Shown piece after piece: positions 1 to 6,604 of a stretch of 17,477 nt of DNA (within the stretch, counting starts at the first letter, position 1; each line of letters starts with the position of its first letter). The notes under the pieces are model-generated. The model made no database searches and was not told the origin of the DNA. It saw only the letters and a program-made list of their open reading frames with translations. A program made the translations under genes and the position numbers. Source of the stretch: an uncultured Clostridium sp. (lineage in GTDB: Bacteria > Bacillota > Clostridia > Christensenellales > Borkfalkiaceae); the NCBI GenBank assembly GCA_900555925.1, contig USMU01000038.1, positions 1 to 17,477 on the forward strand. The letters run 5' to 3'.

Positions 1-30
1 GCCCCGCTCGTTTTCAAAAACGAGCGGGGC
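1..30. terminator. Hairpin at left edge, probable terminator of an upstream gene
   Basis: Positions 1-14 and 17-30 are perfect reverse complements (14 bp, GC-rich outer half GCCCCGCTCG) separated by a 2-nt loop, so the folded loop would use a few of the inner A-T pairs. The right side is followed only by a weak T-run (GGGTTTCTT). It most likely ends transcription of a gene to the left of the window, but whether that gene exists and which strand it uses cannot be seen. Confidence 0.55.
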
Positions 31-122
31 AGGGTTTCTTATGCGAAAAAGTTGCGGGAACTTAAAAAGAATTATATTTTTTCGGGATTCGAATATTTTG
101 CGGTCGGAGAAAGAAATTTTAC

Positions 123-152
123 TTGACAAATATGTGAAAAAAGTGATATTAT
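123..152 (+). promoter_or_regulatory. Sigma-A promoter of the permease gene
   Basis: A perfect -35 TTGACA at 123-128 and a -10 TATTAT at 147-152 are separated by 18 nt. The expected start of transcription is near 159-160, giving a leader of about 215 nt before the permease start codon. Confidence 0.75.
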
Positions 153-159
153 AGTAAAA

Positions 160-376
160 ATTATAAAAACAGAACAATGCCCCCCTTTTTGCGAAACAAG
201 AAGCTCGAAACGGGTCTTTCCGCCCGTTCGGGACAGCCATAAGGGGGATTTTTTCGGGCTTGACGGACAAAAATCGCTCCGATTCGCGCGGCGAAAGAAC
301 CCCGGTGCGACTTTCGAAAACAGGAATCGACGGCTGATGCCGTACAAATAATTCTACCAAGGAGACTGGAAAGATT
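160..376 (+). promoter_or_regulatory. Structured 5' leader of the permease gene, candidate attenuator
   Basis: The ~215-nt leader folds into several elements that can be read directly. CCCCCTT (181-187) pairs with AAGGGGG (241-247), enclosing an inner hairpin (206-214 with 223-230, one bulged A), and is followed by six Ts at 249-254, which has the form of an intrinsic terminator. Downstream, CGATTC (280-285) pairs with GAATCG (324-329) around an inner CGAAAG (292-297) / CTTTCG (311-316) stem, and ACGGC TGAT GCCGT (330-343) forms a small hairpin. An AAGGAG ribosome binding site lies at 359-364. I do not recognise a purine, PRPP or PyrR-binding consensus. A conditional terminator that responds to a nucleobase or nucleotide is an inference from position and shape. 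Confidence 0.45.
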
Positions 377-1864
377 ATGCAACTCGTTTACAAAGTAAAA
401 GACCGACCTCCCGTGGGCAAATTGCTCATCGCCGCCTTGCAACAGCTCTTGGCGATTCTCGCCGCTACCATCGCCGTTCCCGCGGCCATAAACGCCCAGT
501 TCCCCGATGCGAATATGTCGGCTTCCGCCGCTTTGCTCGGCGCGGGCGTCGGCACGATCGTGTATCTTCTGTTTACCAAATTCAGAAGCCCCGTGTTCCT
601 CGGCTCCTCCTTCGCCTTCCTCGGCTCTATGGCGGCCGCCTTCGCGGGCAGTGTCTCCGCTTCCGCGGGCTATCTCGGACTCATTATCGGAGCCGCTTTC
701 GCGGGACTCGTATACGTCGTCATCGCCGTCGTCGTGAAACTCGTCGGCGTAAAGTGGGTGAATAAGCTCATGCCCGCCGTCGTCATCGGTCCCACCGTCG
801 CCATTATCGGTCTTTCCCTCGCCGGAAACGCCGTCGGGGATTTGATGAAGGGAAACGTTTTGAACGATGCAGCCGAAATGGTAGGCTCTCCCTACATCGC
901 TTTGCTCTGCGGACTCGTGACTTTGGCGGTGACGATGGTTTGCTCGGTGTACGGTAAAAAGAATCTCAGACTGTTCCCGTTCGTCATCGGTATTCTCGCG
1001 GGATATGCGGTCGCGGCGATCTTTACCGGAATCGGCACCGCCGCGAATGTGGACGCGCTCAAAATTATCGATTTCTCCAAATTCAAGGATATGCAGTGGC
1101 TCCCGAAATTCAGCTTTATAGAGGCGTTTAAGGGAAACTACGACTTCGGGGAAGTCGGTTCTCTCGGAACCTATATCGGAACGATTGCCGTCGCTTATGT
1201 CCCCGTCGCTTTCGTCGTCTTTGCGGAACATATCGCTGACCATAAAAATCTTTCCTCTATTATCGGCTCCGAACTCCTCGAAGACCCCGGTCTTTCCAGA
1301 ACACTCCTCGGCGACGGTGTCGGTTCCGTCGCGGGCGCTTTCTTCGGCGGCTGCCCCAATACGACTTACGGCGAGTCCGTCGGCTGCGTCGCCATTACGG
1401 GGAATGCTTCCGTATTCACGATTTTAGTGACCGCGTGTCTGGCGATCGTCATCTCCTTCTTCGCTCCCTTCGTCACCTTCCTTTCGACGATTCCTTCCTG
1501 CGTCATGGGCGGCGTCTGTATCGCTCTGTACGGCTTCATCGCCGTATCCGGCCTCAAAATGATTCAAAAGGTGGACCTCAATGAAAATCGCAATCTGTTC
1601 GTGGTCTCCGTCATCCTGATTGCGGGCGTGGGCGGACTTACCCTCACCTTTGGGAAAGTGACGCTCACTTCGGTCGCCTGCGCGCTCATTCTCGGTATTC
1701 TGACGAACGTGCTCTGTTCGATCAAAAGCAAAAAAGAAAATGCCTCGTCCGCTCCCGCGGCGGGAACGGCGGAAGCCGAAAATACGGAAGTGACTGCGCT
1801 TTCTGACGGACAGACGGAGGAAAATGTCGCCGCACCGTCGAACGAACAGACGGAAGATCAATAA
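377..1864 (+). CDS. NCS2 family uracil/xanthine permease
   Basis: Membrane transporter of the nucleobase:cation symporter-2 (UraA/xanthine permease) family, importing uracil or a related base. The 495-residue chain is almost wholly hydrophobic with many predicted membrane segments up to about residue 445. Family motifs are clear: QQLLA near residue 22, the FAEHIADHKNLSSIIG block at 282-297 (E284 and H285 lie where UraA has its substrate Glu/His), LLGDGVGS at 310-317 and the NTTYGES segment at 328-334, where E333 matches the second substrate glutamate. These blocks resemble the uracil permease branch more than xanthine permeases, but the substrate is inferred. The last ~45 residues are a polar, acidic tail with a repeated Q-T-E-(E/D) motif, beyond the normal core. 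AAGGAG at 359-364 precedes the ATG by 12 nt. The gene stands alone behind its own promoter and structured leader. Confidence 0.9.
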   Translation: MQLVYKVKDRPPVGKLLIAALQQLLAILAATIAVPAAINAQFPDANMSASAALLGAGVGTIVYLLFTKFRSPVFLGSSFAFLGSMAAAFAGSVSASAGYLGLIIGAAFAGLVYVVIAVVVKLVGVKWVNKLMPAVVIGPTVAIIGLSLAGNAVGDLMKGNVLNDAAEMVGSPYIALLCGLVTLAVTMVCSVYGKKNLRLFPFVIGILAGYAVAAIFTGIGTAANVDALKIIDFSKFKDMQWLPKFSFIEAFKGNYDFGEVGSLGTYIGTIAVAYVPVAFVVFAEHIADHKNLSSIIGSELLEDPGLSRTLLGDGVGSVAGAFFGGCPNTTYGESVGCVAITGNASVFTILVTACLAIVISFFAPFVTFLSTIPSCVMGGVCIALYGFIAVSGLKMIQKVDLNENRNLFVVSVILIAGVGGLTLTFGKVTLTSVACALILGILTNVLCSIKSKKENASSAPAAGTAEAENTEVTALSDGQTEENVAAPSNEQTEDQ

Positions 1865-1920
1865 TTCCGTCCCGTTTTCAAATCGGCAAGAGAACAATTA
1901 TAGATAACTCCGCCCTTAAC

Positions 1921-2059
1921 GAACGGGAGGGGCGATGTGTGTTTTATCGCTTGCCTTTTATTGAACGGAAAGAGAGAGGAATGTTTTACCTCTCGTCCTC
2001 GGCTGAACGGGTAAGGAGATGTGTGGTTTACCGCTTGCTCTCTGTCGAACGAACGTCCG
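1921..2059. repeat. Three 42-bp imperfect tandem repeats plus a partial fourth
   Basis: Units begin with GAAC(GG) at 1921, 1963, 2005 and 2047, exactly 42 bp apart. Units 1 and 3 are closely alike (sharing GATGTGTG and CCGCTTGC/TCGCTTGC blocks); unit 2 is more diverged, and the fourth fades after about 13 bp. Each unit can form a small hairpin: GCGAT/ATCGC in unit 1, GAGAGG/CCTCTC in unit 2 and GGTAA/TTACC in unit 3. Because 42 is divisible by three, the minus-strand reading stays open across the array (HTSPLPF-, HSSLFPF-, HTSPYPF-like units), but I see no sign of a real gene. Function unknown. Confidence 0.75.
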
Positions 2060-2135
2060 TTTAGGATAAACAAGCGGGGAAAAACGTTGTCTGTCTCCCG
2101 TCCTCCGACGGATAAAATAAATGAGATAAAACTGT

Positions 2136-2172
2136 CCGCAGGCGGCGGCGGGAGCAACCGAAACGCCTGCGG
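2136..2172. repeat. Inverted repeat, 9-bp perfect stem
   Basis: CCGCAGGCG (2136-2144) and CGCCTGCGG (2164-2172) are perfect complements around a 19-nt loop. It has no strong T-run on the plus strand. It sits between the tandem repeats and the DeoR terminator, and may be a transcript-stabilising or terminating hairpin for read-through from the permease side. Confidence 0.4.
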
Positions 2173-2174
2173 AA

Positions 2175-2213
2175 ATAATAAACGCCCGTCCGACATACGT
2201 CGGGCGGGCGTAC
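2175..2213 (-). terminator. Terminator of the DeoR-family gene, possibly bidirectional
   Basis: A 13-bp stem (2182-2194 with 2199-2211, one G-U pair) has a 4-nt loop. Read on the minus strand it lies 22 nt past the stop codon of the DeoR-type gene and is followed by TTTATTATT, a usable U-tract. On the plus strand the following sequence (ACTTTAT) is weaker, but it could still help end transcripts arriving from the permease side. Confidence 0.75.
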
Positions 2214-2233
2214 TTTATGCCTGTTATCCGAAA

Positions 2234-2992
2234 CTACATGACGACGATATCCATCGCCTTGAATTGTTCTTTGAGGGATTCGGGAAAACCTTCGTCGGTA
2301 ATGAGGACGTTGATATCCTCGGCGCGGGCAAAGGTATAGGGCATGATTTTGCCGATTTTCGAGCTGTCTAACATCATATACAGGAACTTCGCTTTTTTTC
2401 GCACCAGCTTCAAAAGGTCGGCCTCGATTTGCGAGCCGCAGGAAAATCCGTTTTCGGGCGTAAACGCCGAAGCGGAGATGATCGCGAGTTCGAAATTCGT
2501 ATCCGTGAAATATTGCGCCGCGAGCGGGGAGGCCGTGGACAGGTTTTCTTTGATGAGCTGTCCGCCTAAAAGGTTGATGGTGACGTTTTTCTTCTGCGCG
2601 AGTTCCTTCGCGACGGCGATTCCGTTCGTAAAGACGTTGCAGTTCATGTCGCGCAATTCCTTTGCGAGATACAGAGCCGTCGTGCCGCCGTCGATAAAGA
2701 TGGAAGATCCTTCGTCCACCAATACCGCCGCTTTCTGAGCGATCTCTATTTTTTCGTCCGTATGAATGGTCGCCTTTTTGGTATAGGGCTCTCCGGAGGC
2801 CTTCTGGACTTCCTTTACGGACATGGCGCCGCCGCGCACGCGAATGATTTTTCCTTCTTCCTCCAATTGGAAAAGATCCCTTCTGAGCGTCATCTGCGAT
2901 ACATTGGGAAAATATTCTTCGAGCTGTTCCAGCGTCAGCTTTCCGCGCTTATCCAAAAGCTCGGCGATTTCCTCGATGCGTTCTCTTTTCAT
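2234..2992 (-). CDS. DeoR family transcriptional regulator
   Basis: A 252-residue DNA-binding regulator of the DeoR/GlpR family, which usually represses sugar catabolism genes and is released by a phosphorylated sugar. Residues 1-57 form the DeoR-type helix-turn-helix (RIEEIAELL, VSQMTLRRDLFQLEEEG, then the RVRGGA end signature at 51-56). Residues ~75-245 form the DeoRC sensor fold related to phosphosugar isomerases, with the DGGTTALYLA loop at 101-110, TNG at 122-124 and GG at 143-144. Length is normal for the family. The ATG is preceded by GGGAGG seven bases upstream. It stands alone, so the target is not obvious; it is divergent from the XRE-like gene and convergent with the permease gene. 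The AT-rich DNA upstream should contain its promoter, but several weak options exist. Confidence 0.9.
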   Translation of the reverse strand: MKRERIEEIAELLDKRGKLTLEQLEEYFPNVSQMTLRRDLFQLEEEGKIIRVRGGAMSVKEVQKASGEPYTKKATIHTDEKIEIAQKAAVLVDEGSSIFIDGGTTALYLAKELRDMNCNVFTNGIAVAKELAQKKNVTINLLGGQLIKENLSTASPLAAQYFTDTNFELAIISASAFTPENGFSCGSQIEADLLKLVRKKAKFLYMMLDSSKIGKIMPYTFARAEDINVLITDEGFPESLKEQFKAMDIVVM

Positions 2993-3151
2993 CCCTTAAC
3001 CTCCCGTTTCTTTTTCAGTATATATCAAATTTATCATAAAAATCACAAAAAATCAAGTAAATAAAGAACGCTTTTCAAAATTTTTTTATAAAAGTTAACA
3101 TAAAATGCGAGAATATCAATTTCAGGTCTTTTTTAGAGCGTAAAAAAACGA
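2993..3151. other. AT-rich divergent intergenic DNA
   Basis: This stretch between the DeoR-type gene and the plus-strand promoter is very AT-rich, with several A- and T-runs that may bend. A minus-strand promoter for the DeoR gene must lie here, but TTGTGA/TATATA and TTGATT-type candidates are equally weak. No operator with clear symmetry was found. Confidence 0.4.
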
Positions 3152-3180
3152 TTGCTTTTTTCAAATGGATATGCTATAAT
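3152..3180 (+). promoter_or_regulatory. Sigma-A promoter of the XRE-like gene
   Basis: A -35 TTGCTT at 3152-3157 and a perfect -10 TATAAT at 3175-3180 are separated by 17 nt, with transcription expected near 3187. This promoter overlaps the first nine or so codons of the longest open frame, which begins with TTG at 3152. That makes the longer start impossible from this transcript and supports the GTG at 3215. Confidence 0.75.
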
Positions 3181-3201
3181 AAAAAAAACGGATATTTCAG
3201 C

Positions 3202-3206
3202 GGAGG
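3202..3206 (+). promoter_or_regulatory. Ribosome binding site that fixes a GTG start
   Basis: GGAGG at 3202-3206 lies 8 nt before the in-frame GTG at 3215. It lies downstream of the promoter, whereas the TTG at 3152 has no Shine-Dalgarno sequence and is not transcribed from that promoter. Confidence 0.75.
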
Positions 3207-3214
3207 AATTTTTC

Positions 3215-3850
3215 GTGACCTTTGATTTCATAGAGGACCTTGACGAGTATTTTTGCGAAAAATACGCGAATTACGACCATATCTGTATTCTCAAAGGGTA
3301 CGAAATGCCCAAAATGCAGACGACGGAGCGGCGCGAGGATGGGACAGATTATTCTTATACGCTTCCCGCGTCCACCATGCGCCTCGCTTTACAGCGAAAT
3401 CGTAAGGACCTTTTGGCGCAATTGAAGGAAAAGATGACGGATGCTTCGTTCTCGTTTACCTTCTGTCCTTTGAGCTTGTTTACCCGAATAAAAAACCTTT
3501 TTAAGAAAGTGACACTGAAAAAAGTGCTCCCCGAAGTGCTGGGACGGTACGGCATGACCGAGTCGGAAGCCGGAAGGCTGCTTGTCATAGACGTCGTCAC
3601 TTGGAGCCGCATCTGCAAAGGGGTTTACGAGCCCACGAAAAATTTATTGTTTTCGCTGGCTTTGGCCGCGCACATGTCGATAGAGGATTTGACGGAGCTC
3701 TTTGACGTCTGCGGGTATTCTTTCGATTACGCGCAGGTGAAAGACACGGTAATCGCCTATCTTCTGACGCGGAAAGTTTTCAATCCGGAAATGATGCGCG
3801 CGGCGCTCGCCGAATATAAGGTGAGCAATTTATTCGTCCGCGATTTATAA
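3215..3850 (+). CDS. Uncharacterised protein with XRE-like helix-turn-helix C-terminus
   Basis: The predicted 211-residue protein starts at GTG 3215, chosen from the ribosome binding site and promoter. I do not recognise the N-terminal ~95 residues: mixed charge, no signal peptide, no membrane span. Residues ~98-211 look like the XRE-related domain often attached to other modules in Bacillota: LPEVLGRYGMTESEAGRLLVIDVVTWSRICKG (about 105-135), then EPTKNLLFSLALAAHMSIEDLTELFDVCGYSF and a helical tail ending in NLFVRDL. That pattern (short HTH, then the L-A-L-A...L..AGYS-like repeat) is usually found in small regulators or toxin-antitoxin-like proteins. Binding to DNA or RNA is an inference. It is divergent from the DeoR gene and upstream of the cysteine operon, with a separate promoter for each. 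Confidence 0.7.
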   Translation: MTFDFIEDLDEYFCEKYANYDHICILKGYEMPKMQTTERREDGTDYSYTLPASTMRLALQRNRKDLLAQLKEKMTDASFSFTFCPLSLFTRIKNLFKKVTLKKVLPEVLGRYGMTESEAGRLLVIDVVTWSRICKGVYEPTKNLLFSLALAAHMSIEDLTELFDVCGYSFDYAQVKDTVIAYLLTRKVFNPEMMRAALAEYKVSNLFVRDL

Positions 3851-3867
3851 AAAAGCGCTTAAAACGG

Positions 3868-3896
3868 TTGCGTTTTTTGCTTGCGCGTGATATAAT
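3868..3896 (+). promoter_or_regulatory. Sigma-A promoter of the cysE-cysS operon
   Basis: A -35 TTGCGT at 3868-3873 and a perfect -10 TATAAT at 3891-3896 have a 17-nt spacer, with initiation expected near 3903. A small A/T-rich hairpin (AAAACG 3861-3866 with CGTTTT 3871-3876, followed by TT) overlaps the -35 and may weakly terminate the preceding gene. Confidence 0.8.
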
Positions 3897-3902
3897 GACG
3901 CA

Positions 3903-4168
3903 AAACAGAATATTCCGAAGCGGAAAAAGAGTACCCGAGGCGGGGGCGGCGGAAAGAGAGGCGTGCCGAAGGCTGAAAGCGCGCCGTGCCCTGCGCGGCG
4001 GCGAAAGTGCGTTTCCGCGCCATCAGGACAGACCAATCCTCTGCGGGCGCCTCCGTTATCGGGCATACGAGGAAAAAGTTTTTGCTTTTTCGAAATAAAG
4101 TGGAACAGCGTTTGACCGCGCCTTTATACTATATAGTATCCGACTATATGGTATGAAGGCGCTTTTGT
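3903..4168 (+). ncRNA. Cysteine-specific T-box riboswitch leader
   Basis: A ~265-nt leader with the diagnostic T-box parts. Stem I is closed by GCGGAAA (3920-3926) and TTTCCGC (4012-4018). The left side of the specifier loop carries AGTA (3930-3933), and the right side carries the codon TGC (4008-4010), a cysteine codon. The distal part has the AGAGAGG bulge (3955-3961) and the GGCTGAAAG loop (3971-3979). The T-box bulge is TGGAACA (4101-4107), between helices AAAG/CTTT (4097-4100 / 4122-4125) and GCG/CGC (4108-4110 / 4119-4121). The fourth bulge base, A, pairs with U73, the discriminator of tRNA-Cys, which independently agrees with the TGC codon. The last bulge base is A instead of the usual C. 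Uncharged tRNA-Cys should stabilise the antiterminator and turn on cysE-cysS. Confidence 0.9.
4118..4168 (+). terminator. Regulated terminator of the T-box leader
   Basis: Arms 4118-4137 and 4143-4162 form a 20-bp stem with two G-U pairs and a 5-nt loop, followed by TTTTGT. The left arm (starting GCGCCTTT) contains the sequences that the antiterminator would use, so the two structures are mutually exclusive, as expected of a T-box. Confidence 0.9.
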
Positions 4169-4208
4169 CGTATTTCGGGAATTCAGGTCAAGTCAAGGAG
4201 AAGCAAGT

Positions 4209-4892
4209 ATGTGGTTCAAGAATCTGCGGGCGGATATTGCCGCCGCGAAGCGCAACGATCCCGCCGCGCGGAACAAGTTTGAAATTTTTCTCACCTATTC
4301 GGGCGTGCACGCTCTGTCTCATCATCGGTTTGCGAAATTTCTCTATCGGATACATCTGAAATTGCTCGCGCGGATCGTCAGTCAGGTATCGAAATTTTTT
4401 ACGGGCATAGAAATTCACCCCGCCGCGAACATTTATCCGGGCGTATTCATCGACCACGGCTGCGGCGTCGTCATCGGAGAGACGGCGGAGGTCCATTCGG
4501 GTACGGTGATTTATCAGGGCGTCACTTTGGGGGGCAACGGCAAGGAGCACGGAAAGCGGCACCCCACGATCATGGAAAACGTGACCGTTTCCGCGGGCGC
4601 GAAAGTCTTGGGCGGCTTCGTCGTGGGCGAGGGTGCGAAAATCGGCGCGGGAGCGGTAGTGCTCAAAGAGGTACCGCCGCACGCGACCGTGGTGGGCGTT
4701 CCGGGACGGATCGTCCGAATCAAAGGCGAGAAGGTCTGCGAGCCCGATCTCAATCAGGACAAAACCGATCCTTATCAAAATTGTCTCGCGGAAATCTGCC
4801 ATTTGCGCGCAAGGGTTTCCGAATTGGAAAATACGCTGAAAGAATTACAGGACGGCATACCCATGGCTGAGGTCATTATGGAAGAGGAATAA
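4209..4892 (+). CDS. cysE: Serine O-acetyltransferase
   Basis: This enzyme transfers acetyl from acetyl-CoA to L-serine, giving O-acetylserine for cysteine synthesis in the cytoplasm. The protein has 227 residues. Residues 1-65 are the helical N-terminal region (shortened as in many Bacillota forms). Residues ~68-170 are the left-handed beta-helix of hexapeptide repeats, with IDHGCGVVIGETA (81-93; H83 is the likely catalytic histidine), QGVTLGGNGK (103-112), RHPTI (117-121) and GAKIGAGAVVLKEVPP (142-157), ending in the GVPGRIV acetyl-CoA segment. The C-terminus (~190-227) is a polar, probably coiled-coil helix and lacks the usual short inhibitor-binding tail. AAGGAG at 4195-4200 lies 8 nt before the ATG. 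It is the first gene after a cysteine T-box and is followed 21 nt later by cysS, so synthesis and charging of cysteine are controlled together. Confidence 0.95.
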   Translation: MWFKNLRADIAAAKRNDPAARNKFEIFLTYSGVHALSHHRFAKFLYRIHLKLLARIVSQVSKFFTGIEIHPAANIYPGVFIDHGCGVVIGETAEVHSGTVIYQGVTLGGNGKEHGKRHPTIMENVTVSAGAKVLGGFVVGEGAKIGAGAVVLKEVPPHATVVGVPGRIVRIKGEKVCEPDLNQDKTDPYQNCLAEICHLRARVSELENTLKELQDGIPMAEVIMEEE

Positions 4893-4913
4893 AAATCGGA
4901 CGAGGAAAATTAT

Positions 4914-6380
4914 ATGAAAGTTTACAATTCGCTTACGAAAAGAAAAGAAGAATTCGTCCCTTTGGAAGAGGGAAAGGTAAAGATGTACGCGTGCGGCATT
5001 ACGGTGTCGGGCGAAGCGCATATCGGGCACGGATATCAGGCGCTCATTTACGACATCATGCGCAAATTTCTGGAAAAACAGGGGTATAAAGTCACCTATG
5101 CCCGAAACTATACGGACGTGGACGACAAAATCATCGCAAAATCGAAAGAGACGGGAATTCCCGCGGGCGAATATGCGGCCAAGATGATAAAGGACATCGA
5201 CGAGGCGATGCGAAAATTCCGCGTAGACGACCCCGACATCTGGCTGAAAGCGACGGAAAATATCGGAAATATCATCGATTTCATCGCAAAACTCATCGAA
5301 AAGGGGCATGCTTATCCCACGAAAAAGGGCGATGTGTATTTCGACGTGGACAGCTACCCCGCCTACGGACATCTTTCGAACAGGAGCCTCGACGACGCGC
5401 TCGACGGCGTGCGCGTCGATAACGACGACGAGAAGAAAAACGCTTATGATTTCGCGCTCTGGAAGAGTGCGAAACCCGGGGAAATCTGCTGGGATTCCCC
5501 TTGGGGAAAGGGCCGCCCCGGCTGGCATATCGAATGTTCGGCCATGAACCGCGCGGCGTTCGGGGAACAGATAGATCTTCACGGCGGCGGCCGCGATCTG
5601 ATTTTCCCGCACCACGAAAACGAAATCGCACAGACGGAGGCGCTGACGGGAAAGCCCTTCGTCAAATATTGGACGCACAACGGGTTGATTAAAGTGAACG
5701 GTCAGAAGATGAGCAAATCGCTCGGAAACAGTCTGCTCCTTTCCGATCTCCTTGCAAAATATTCGGACGAGGCGATCAAGTTCGCGCTGCTGCAAACCAA
5801 TTACCGCAACGATATCAACATCACGGACGATTTGTTCCCCGAGGCGGAAAAACACTTAACGGAATTTTATGCCGTCCTCTCCGCGGCGGAAGATTCGGGA
5901 GCCGAAGCGGACGATACGGACAAGGCGTATGCGTTGAAAATCGACAAAGAGTTCGACGAGTGCATGAGCGACGATTTCAATACGGCTCTGGCGCTGAGCA
6001 ATCTGTTCGGGTATTTCAGGGAAATAAAGAAATGTCTGGCGGAAAAGGACGGAAAAGGCGCCGCTCCGCAGACCGACGGGGCGAAAACGGCGGAGGGAAC
6101 TTCGCGGGCGACGGCGGGACGGGCGGTCGCCATGGCGGCGCAGATACGAAAGACGTATTCCCTGTTGGGGCTTTTCGAAAGGCCCGCGAAGGAGTACCTC
6201 GACAAATACGCGCCGCGCGGGGAAGAAATTCCCGCCAACGTGAAAGCGATTGCGGAAGAGCGCTTTGCGGCGCGTAAGGAAAAGGATTGGGCGAAGAGCG
6301 ATCTCCTCCGCGCCCGCCTTGCCGAACTGGGGTATTCCGTCAAGGATTCCAAGGACGGGTACGAGCTCACGAAAAACTGA
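4914..6380 (+). CDS. cysS: Cysteine--tRNA ligase
   Basis: This class I synthetase charges tRNA-Cys with cysteine in the cytoplasm. The 488-residue length is normal. The catalytic core is visible: zinc ligand C27, the HIGH motif H36-I-G-H39, [11 protein letters not shown] (63-73), HIECSAM (205-211) with C208, HHEN (233-236) and KMSKSLGN (265-272). Two departures are seen. The normally near-invariant CGPTVY...HIGNAR start reads CGITVS...HIGHGYQ, and residues ~378-402 form a low-complexity G/A/T-rich insert in the helical region. The C-terminus has the usual anticodon-binding helical part. A GAGGA site at 4902-4906 precedes the ATG by 7 nt. It is cotranscribed with cysE under the T-box. No clear terminator follows. 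Confidence 0.95.
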   Translation: MKVYNSLTKRKEEFVPLEEGKVKMYACGITVSGEAHIGHGYQALIYDIMRKFLEKQGYKVTYARNYTDVDDKIIAKSKETGIPAGEYAAKMIKDIDEAMRKFRVDDPDIWLKATENIGNIIDFIAKLIEKGHAYPTKKGDVYFDVDSYPAYGHLSNRSLDDALDGVRVDNDDEKKNAYDFALWKSAKPGEICWDSPWGKGRPGWHIECSAMNRAAFGEQIDLHGGGRDLIFPHHENEIAQTEALTGKPFVKYWTHNGLIKVNGQKMSKSLGNSLLLSDLLAKYSDEAIKFALLQTNYRNDINITDDLFPEAEKHLTEFYAVLSAAEDSGAEADDTDKAYALKIDKEFDECMSDDFNTALALSNLFGYFREIKKCLAEKDGKGAAPQTDGAKTAEGTSRATAGRAVAMAAQIRKTYSLLGLFERPAKEYLDKYAPRGEEIPANVKAIAEERFAARKEKDWAKSDLLRARLAELGYSVKDSKDGYELTKN

Positions 6381-6542
6381 CGGGGGCAGGCGGAGTATTC
6401 AAAAGCAGAAATAATTGCGGAAATTGACGAAGGGAATCTCTCGCAGCGAGCGAGGGCGTCAGAAGGACGGCGGGCGGAAAACATCGTTTTTTGTCCGAAA
6501 CGAAAACGGCCGGATAAAAACGGCCGACGCGGGCGAAAACGT
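6381..6542. other. Intergenic region after cysS without a clear terminator
   Basis: This stretch contains a short CTCGC/GCGAG palindrome near 6439-6453 and two palindromic CGGCCG blocks (6507-6512 and 6521-6526, 8 nt apart) that can pair, but neither is followed by a T-run. I see no gene and no convincing terminator, so some read-through into alaS is possible. Confidence 0.4.
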
Positions 6543-6571
6543 TTGACATTTTTCGCGCGACCTTATATAAT
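6543..6571 (+). promoter_or_regulatory. Strong sigma-A promoter of alaS
   Basis: A perfect -35 TTGACA (6543-6548) and a perfect -10 TATAAT (6566-6571) are spaced by 17 nt. Initiation near 6578 leaves only about 27 nt of leader, too short for a T-box, so this synthetase gene is not controlled in the way that cysE-cysS is. Confidence 0.85.
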
Positions 6572-6604
6572 TTTAGAAAAAACGCAGACAAAAAGGTAGA
6601 CGAC

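Noticed and set aside
161..1243. Long minus-strand open frame (360 codons) across the permease gene
   Set aside because: It is antisense to a clear NCS2 permease, is rich in charged and H/R/G residues as expected for a mirror frame of GC-rich codons, and has no domain.
1858..2196. Minus-strand open frame (112 codons) covering the 42-bp repeats
   Set aside because: It begins within the DeoR terminator stem and has a low-complexity repetitive product; the open frame is explained by the 42-bp period being a multiple of three.
3152..3214. TTG start that would add 21 residues to the XRE-like protein
   Set aside because: It coincides with the -35 element, and a GGAGG-served GTG lies at 3215.
3903..4168. 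Stand-alone RNA such as 6S, SRP or RNase P RNA
   Set aside because: The size is similar to SRP RNA, but no SRP, 6S or RNase P core motifs were seen, while T-box elements fit fully and the genes downstream are cysE and cysS.
4153..4359. Short plus-strand frame starting inside the T-box terminator
   Set aside because: It starts in the terminator stem, overlaps cysE in another frame and lacks a ribosome binding site.
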